This document shows positions 5,552 through 6,997 of a stretch of DNA of 6,997 nt, piece by piece (the stretch's first letter is position 1; the number at the start of each line of letters is the position of its first letter). Made by a program: the position numbers and the translations under genes. The stretch comes from an uncultured Salinimicrobium sp. GTDB lineage: Bacteria; Bacteroidota; Bacteroidia; Flavobacteriales; Flavobacteriaceae. The stretch is taken from NCBI GenBank assembly GCA_946887025.1, contig CAMPJY010000129.1:1-6997 (forward strand), in the 5' to 3' direction. The notes under the pieces are model-generated. The model did not search any database. It saw nothing but the letters and a program-made list of their open reading frames with translations, and was not told the DNA's origin.

Positions 5552-6946
5552 ATGAAGAAGAACAGTATATATAAATTTGTTTTAGTTCCCGCCGTTCTGC
5601 TTTCGCTACAGTCCTGTTTTGTAGCGAAAGATTACACCCGACCCCAGGTCGTGGAGGAAGAATACTTCAGGACGGACCTGCTCCCACAGGACAGCCTTAC
5701 GCTGGCCGATGTTTCCTGGAGGGAACTTTTCACCGACCCTATCCTTGTAGGTTATATCGAGGAAGGCCTTCAGAACAATATCGACATCAGGGTTGCCCTT
5801 CAACAGATCGAGGCAGCCGAAGCTTATATGAGACAGGGGAAGGCGGGGTATTTCCCTTCCCTGAATCTGGCAGCCTCAGGGGCTACCCAGAATCCTTCTG
5901 AAAACGGGCAACTGGGAGGAGTCGGGACGGTAAGTCAGTTCGACCTTTCTGCCAACCTGTCCTGGGAAGCCGATATCTGGGGAAAGATCAGGAGTAATGA
6001 TATGGCAACCCGTGCGGCTTACCTTCAGACGGTTGCGGGGCATAAGGCAGTGAAAACTGAACTTATCGCCAGCATTGCCTCCCTCTATTATCAGCTGCTG
6101 GCGCTGGATGAGCAGGTGCGGATCACGCAGCAGACCATCGAGAACAGGGAAAACAGCCTGGAGACCACCAGCGCATTGAAAGATGCGGGAATTGTTACTG
6201 AAGTCGGCGTAAAGCAGACCGAAGCTCAGCTGTACAGGGCTCAGGCCGTGCTGGTAGACCTTGAAAACAATATCCGCCTTCTGGAGAATACTTTCTCCAT
6301 TGTGCTGGGTCATGCCCCTCACCAGATCGAAAGAGGGGAACTGGAAGACCTGGAAATCACCACGGAACTTGCTATAGGGGTTCCTGCCCAGCTGCTGAGG
6401 AACCGTCCCGATGTCATTGCGGCGGAATACAACCTGATGAATGCCTTCCAGCTCACCAATGTGGCGAAAAGCAATTTCTATCCCTCCCTCAGGTTAACCG
6501 CCAGCACAGGGCTTCAGAGTCTTGAGTTCAAGGACTGGTTCAGTGCCAATTCCATTTTTGCGAGCCTGATCGGGAATCTGGCCCAGCCTATCTTCAACCA
6601 GAGGCAGATAAGGACCCAGTATGAGGTTGCGCAGGCCCAGGAGGAGATAGCCCTGCTAAACTTCAGAAGATCGCTTCTGGAGGCTTCCAGGGAGGTTTCT
6701 GACGCCCTTTACAACTACGAAGCTGCGGAGGAACGCATGGAGATCAAAATGAATGAATTTGAAGCCTATGACCTTGCCACTACCTATTCAGAAGAACTTT
6801 TGAACAATGGTATGGCGAACTATCTGGAAGTGCTGACCGCAAGGGAAAATGCACTTAATGCCCAGTTGGAGATCATCAATACGGAGCTGGATCAGTTCCT
6901 TTCGATAGTTGACCTGTACCAGGCCCTCGGAGGCGGCTGGCAGTAA
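5552..6946 (+). CDS. RND efflux outer-membrane channel lipoprotein, TolC/OprM (NodT) family
   Basis: A 464-residue outer-membrane factor that forms the trimeric exit duct of the pump. Residues 1-21 are a lipoprotein signal with lipobox LQSC, so Cys22 is lipidated; KDYTRPQV (26-33) is the usual OprM-type sequence just after it. Two homologous repeats build the barrel and helical tunnel: about 63-250 and 278-460. The internal duplication shows in YFPSLNLAASG (100-110) against FYPSLRLTASTG (309-320). LSWEADIWGK (136-145) is the first-repeat strand signature, LLRNRPDVIAAE (281-292) opens the second repeat, and the C-terminus ends in the family-typical YQALGGGW (456-463). Long Gln/Glu/Ala-rich helices around 160-245 and 355-450 form the periplasmic tunnel. 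Length agrees with OprM (about 470-485). It is the last gene of the operon, 9 nt after the transporter stop. No truncation or missing motif is seen. Confidence 0.95.
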   Translation: MKKNSIYKFVLVPAVLLSLQSCFVAKDYTRPQVVEEEYFRTDLLPQDSLTLADVSWRELFTDPILVGYIEEGLQNNIDIRVALQQIEAAEAYMRQGKAGYFPSLNLAASGATQNPSENGQLGGVGTVSQFDLSANLSWEADIWGKIRSNDMATRAAYLQTVAGHKAVKTELIASIASLYYQLLALDEQVRITQQTIENRENSLETTSALKDAGIVTEVGVKQTEAQLYRAQAVLVDLENNIRLLENTFSIVLGHAPHQIERGELEDLEITTELAIGVPAQLLRNRPDVIAAEYNLMNAFQLTNVAKSNFYPSLRLTASTGLQSLEFKDWFSANSIFASLIGNLAQPIFNQRQIRTQYEVAQAQEEIALLNFRRSLLEASREVSDALYNYEAAEERMEIKMNEFEAYDLATTYSEELLNNGMANYLEVLTARENALNAQLEIINTELDQFLSIVDLYQALGGGWQ

Positions 6947-6948
6947 AA

Positions 6949-6985
6949 TTTTTGGTTGATTAGTGTTTGATTTGTTTTTGGTTGA
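6949..6985. repeat. Exact 11-bp direct repeat just after the operon
   Basis: TTTTTGGTTGA occurs at 6949-6959 and again at 6975-6985, starting 26 bases apart. The related GTGTTTGATTTG lies between them. The first copy begins 3 bases after the stop codon of the channel gene. It could be local duplication in a T/G-rich 3' untranslated region; no function is evident. Confidence 0.7.
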
Positions 6986-6997
6986 AAGCCCGCCTGA
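6985..6997 (+). terminator. Probable first arm of a terminator, cut by the window end
   Basis: AAAGCCCGCC (6985-6994) is the pattern of the left arm of a strong intrinsic terminator, whose right arm would read GGCGGGCTTT. It lies about 40 bases after the last stop codon, where an operon terminator is expected. The second arm is outside the window, so this is an inference. Confidence 0.4.

Overview
The window carries one complete four-gene operon on the + strand for a tripartite RND (resistance-nodulation-division) efflux pump, preceded by about 750 bases with no convincing protein gene. The organism is most likely a member of the Bacteroidota, probably a marine-type flavobacterium. The reasons are a perfect Bacteroidota-type -7 promoter element (TAnnTTTG) before the first gene, A-rich start regions without Shine-Dalgarno sequences, lipoprotein signals on both the adaptor and the outer-membrane channel, and a GbsR/MarR-type regulator leading the operon. 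The genus cannot be named from this sequence. By eye the genes are close to half G+C, while the leader and the first codons of each gene are richer in A/T.

Layout. Bases 1-702 hold no supported protein gene. They contain a good 11-bp hairpin (216-250) just downstream of a second TAnnTTTG motif (194-201), a three-copy 9-bp tandem repeat (402-428), and two weak terminator-like structures (430-448 and 583-613). Bases 703-734 look like the control region of the operon: a perfect 6-bp inverted repeat with a 6-bp spacer (703-720) lies directly upstream of the -7 element (727-734). Then follow the regulator (754-1263), the membrane-fusion/adaptor lipoprotein (1268-2386), the AcrB-like inner-membrane transporter (2396-5542) and the TolC/OprM-like outer-membrane lipoprotein (5552-6946). 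The gaps between genes are only 4, 9 and 9 nt. The last 51 bases are noncoding, with an 11-bp direct repeat and what looks like the first arm of a terminator cut off by the window edge.

How it works together. The transporter uses the proton gradient, through D405/D406/K939/R971/T976, to move small hydrophobic or amphipathic compounds out of the periplasm or inner membrane. The adaptor bridges it to the outer-membrane channel. The regulator probably represses its own operon by binding the inverted repeat and releases it when it senses a ligand; the operator and the ligand are both inferred. The pump is a recognised family. The less ordinary points are the compact operator-promoter arrangement, the only partly conserved hydrophobic trap of the transporter, and the unexplained structured leader. 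I see no mobile element, CRISPR array, tRNA or rRNA, and no clear sign of an undescribed system.
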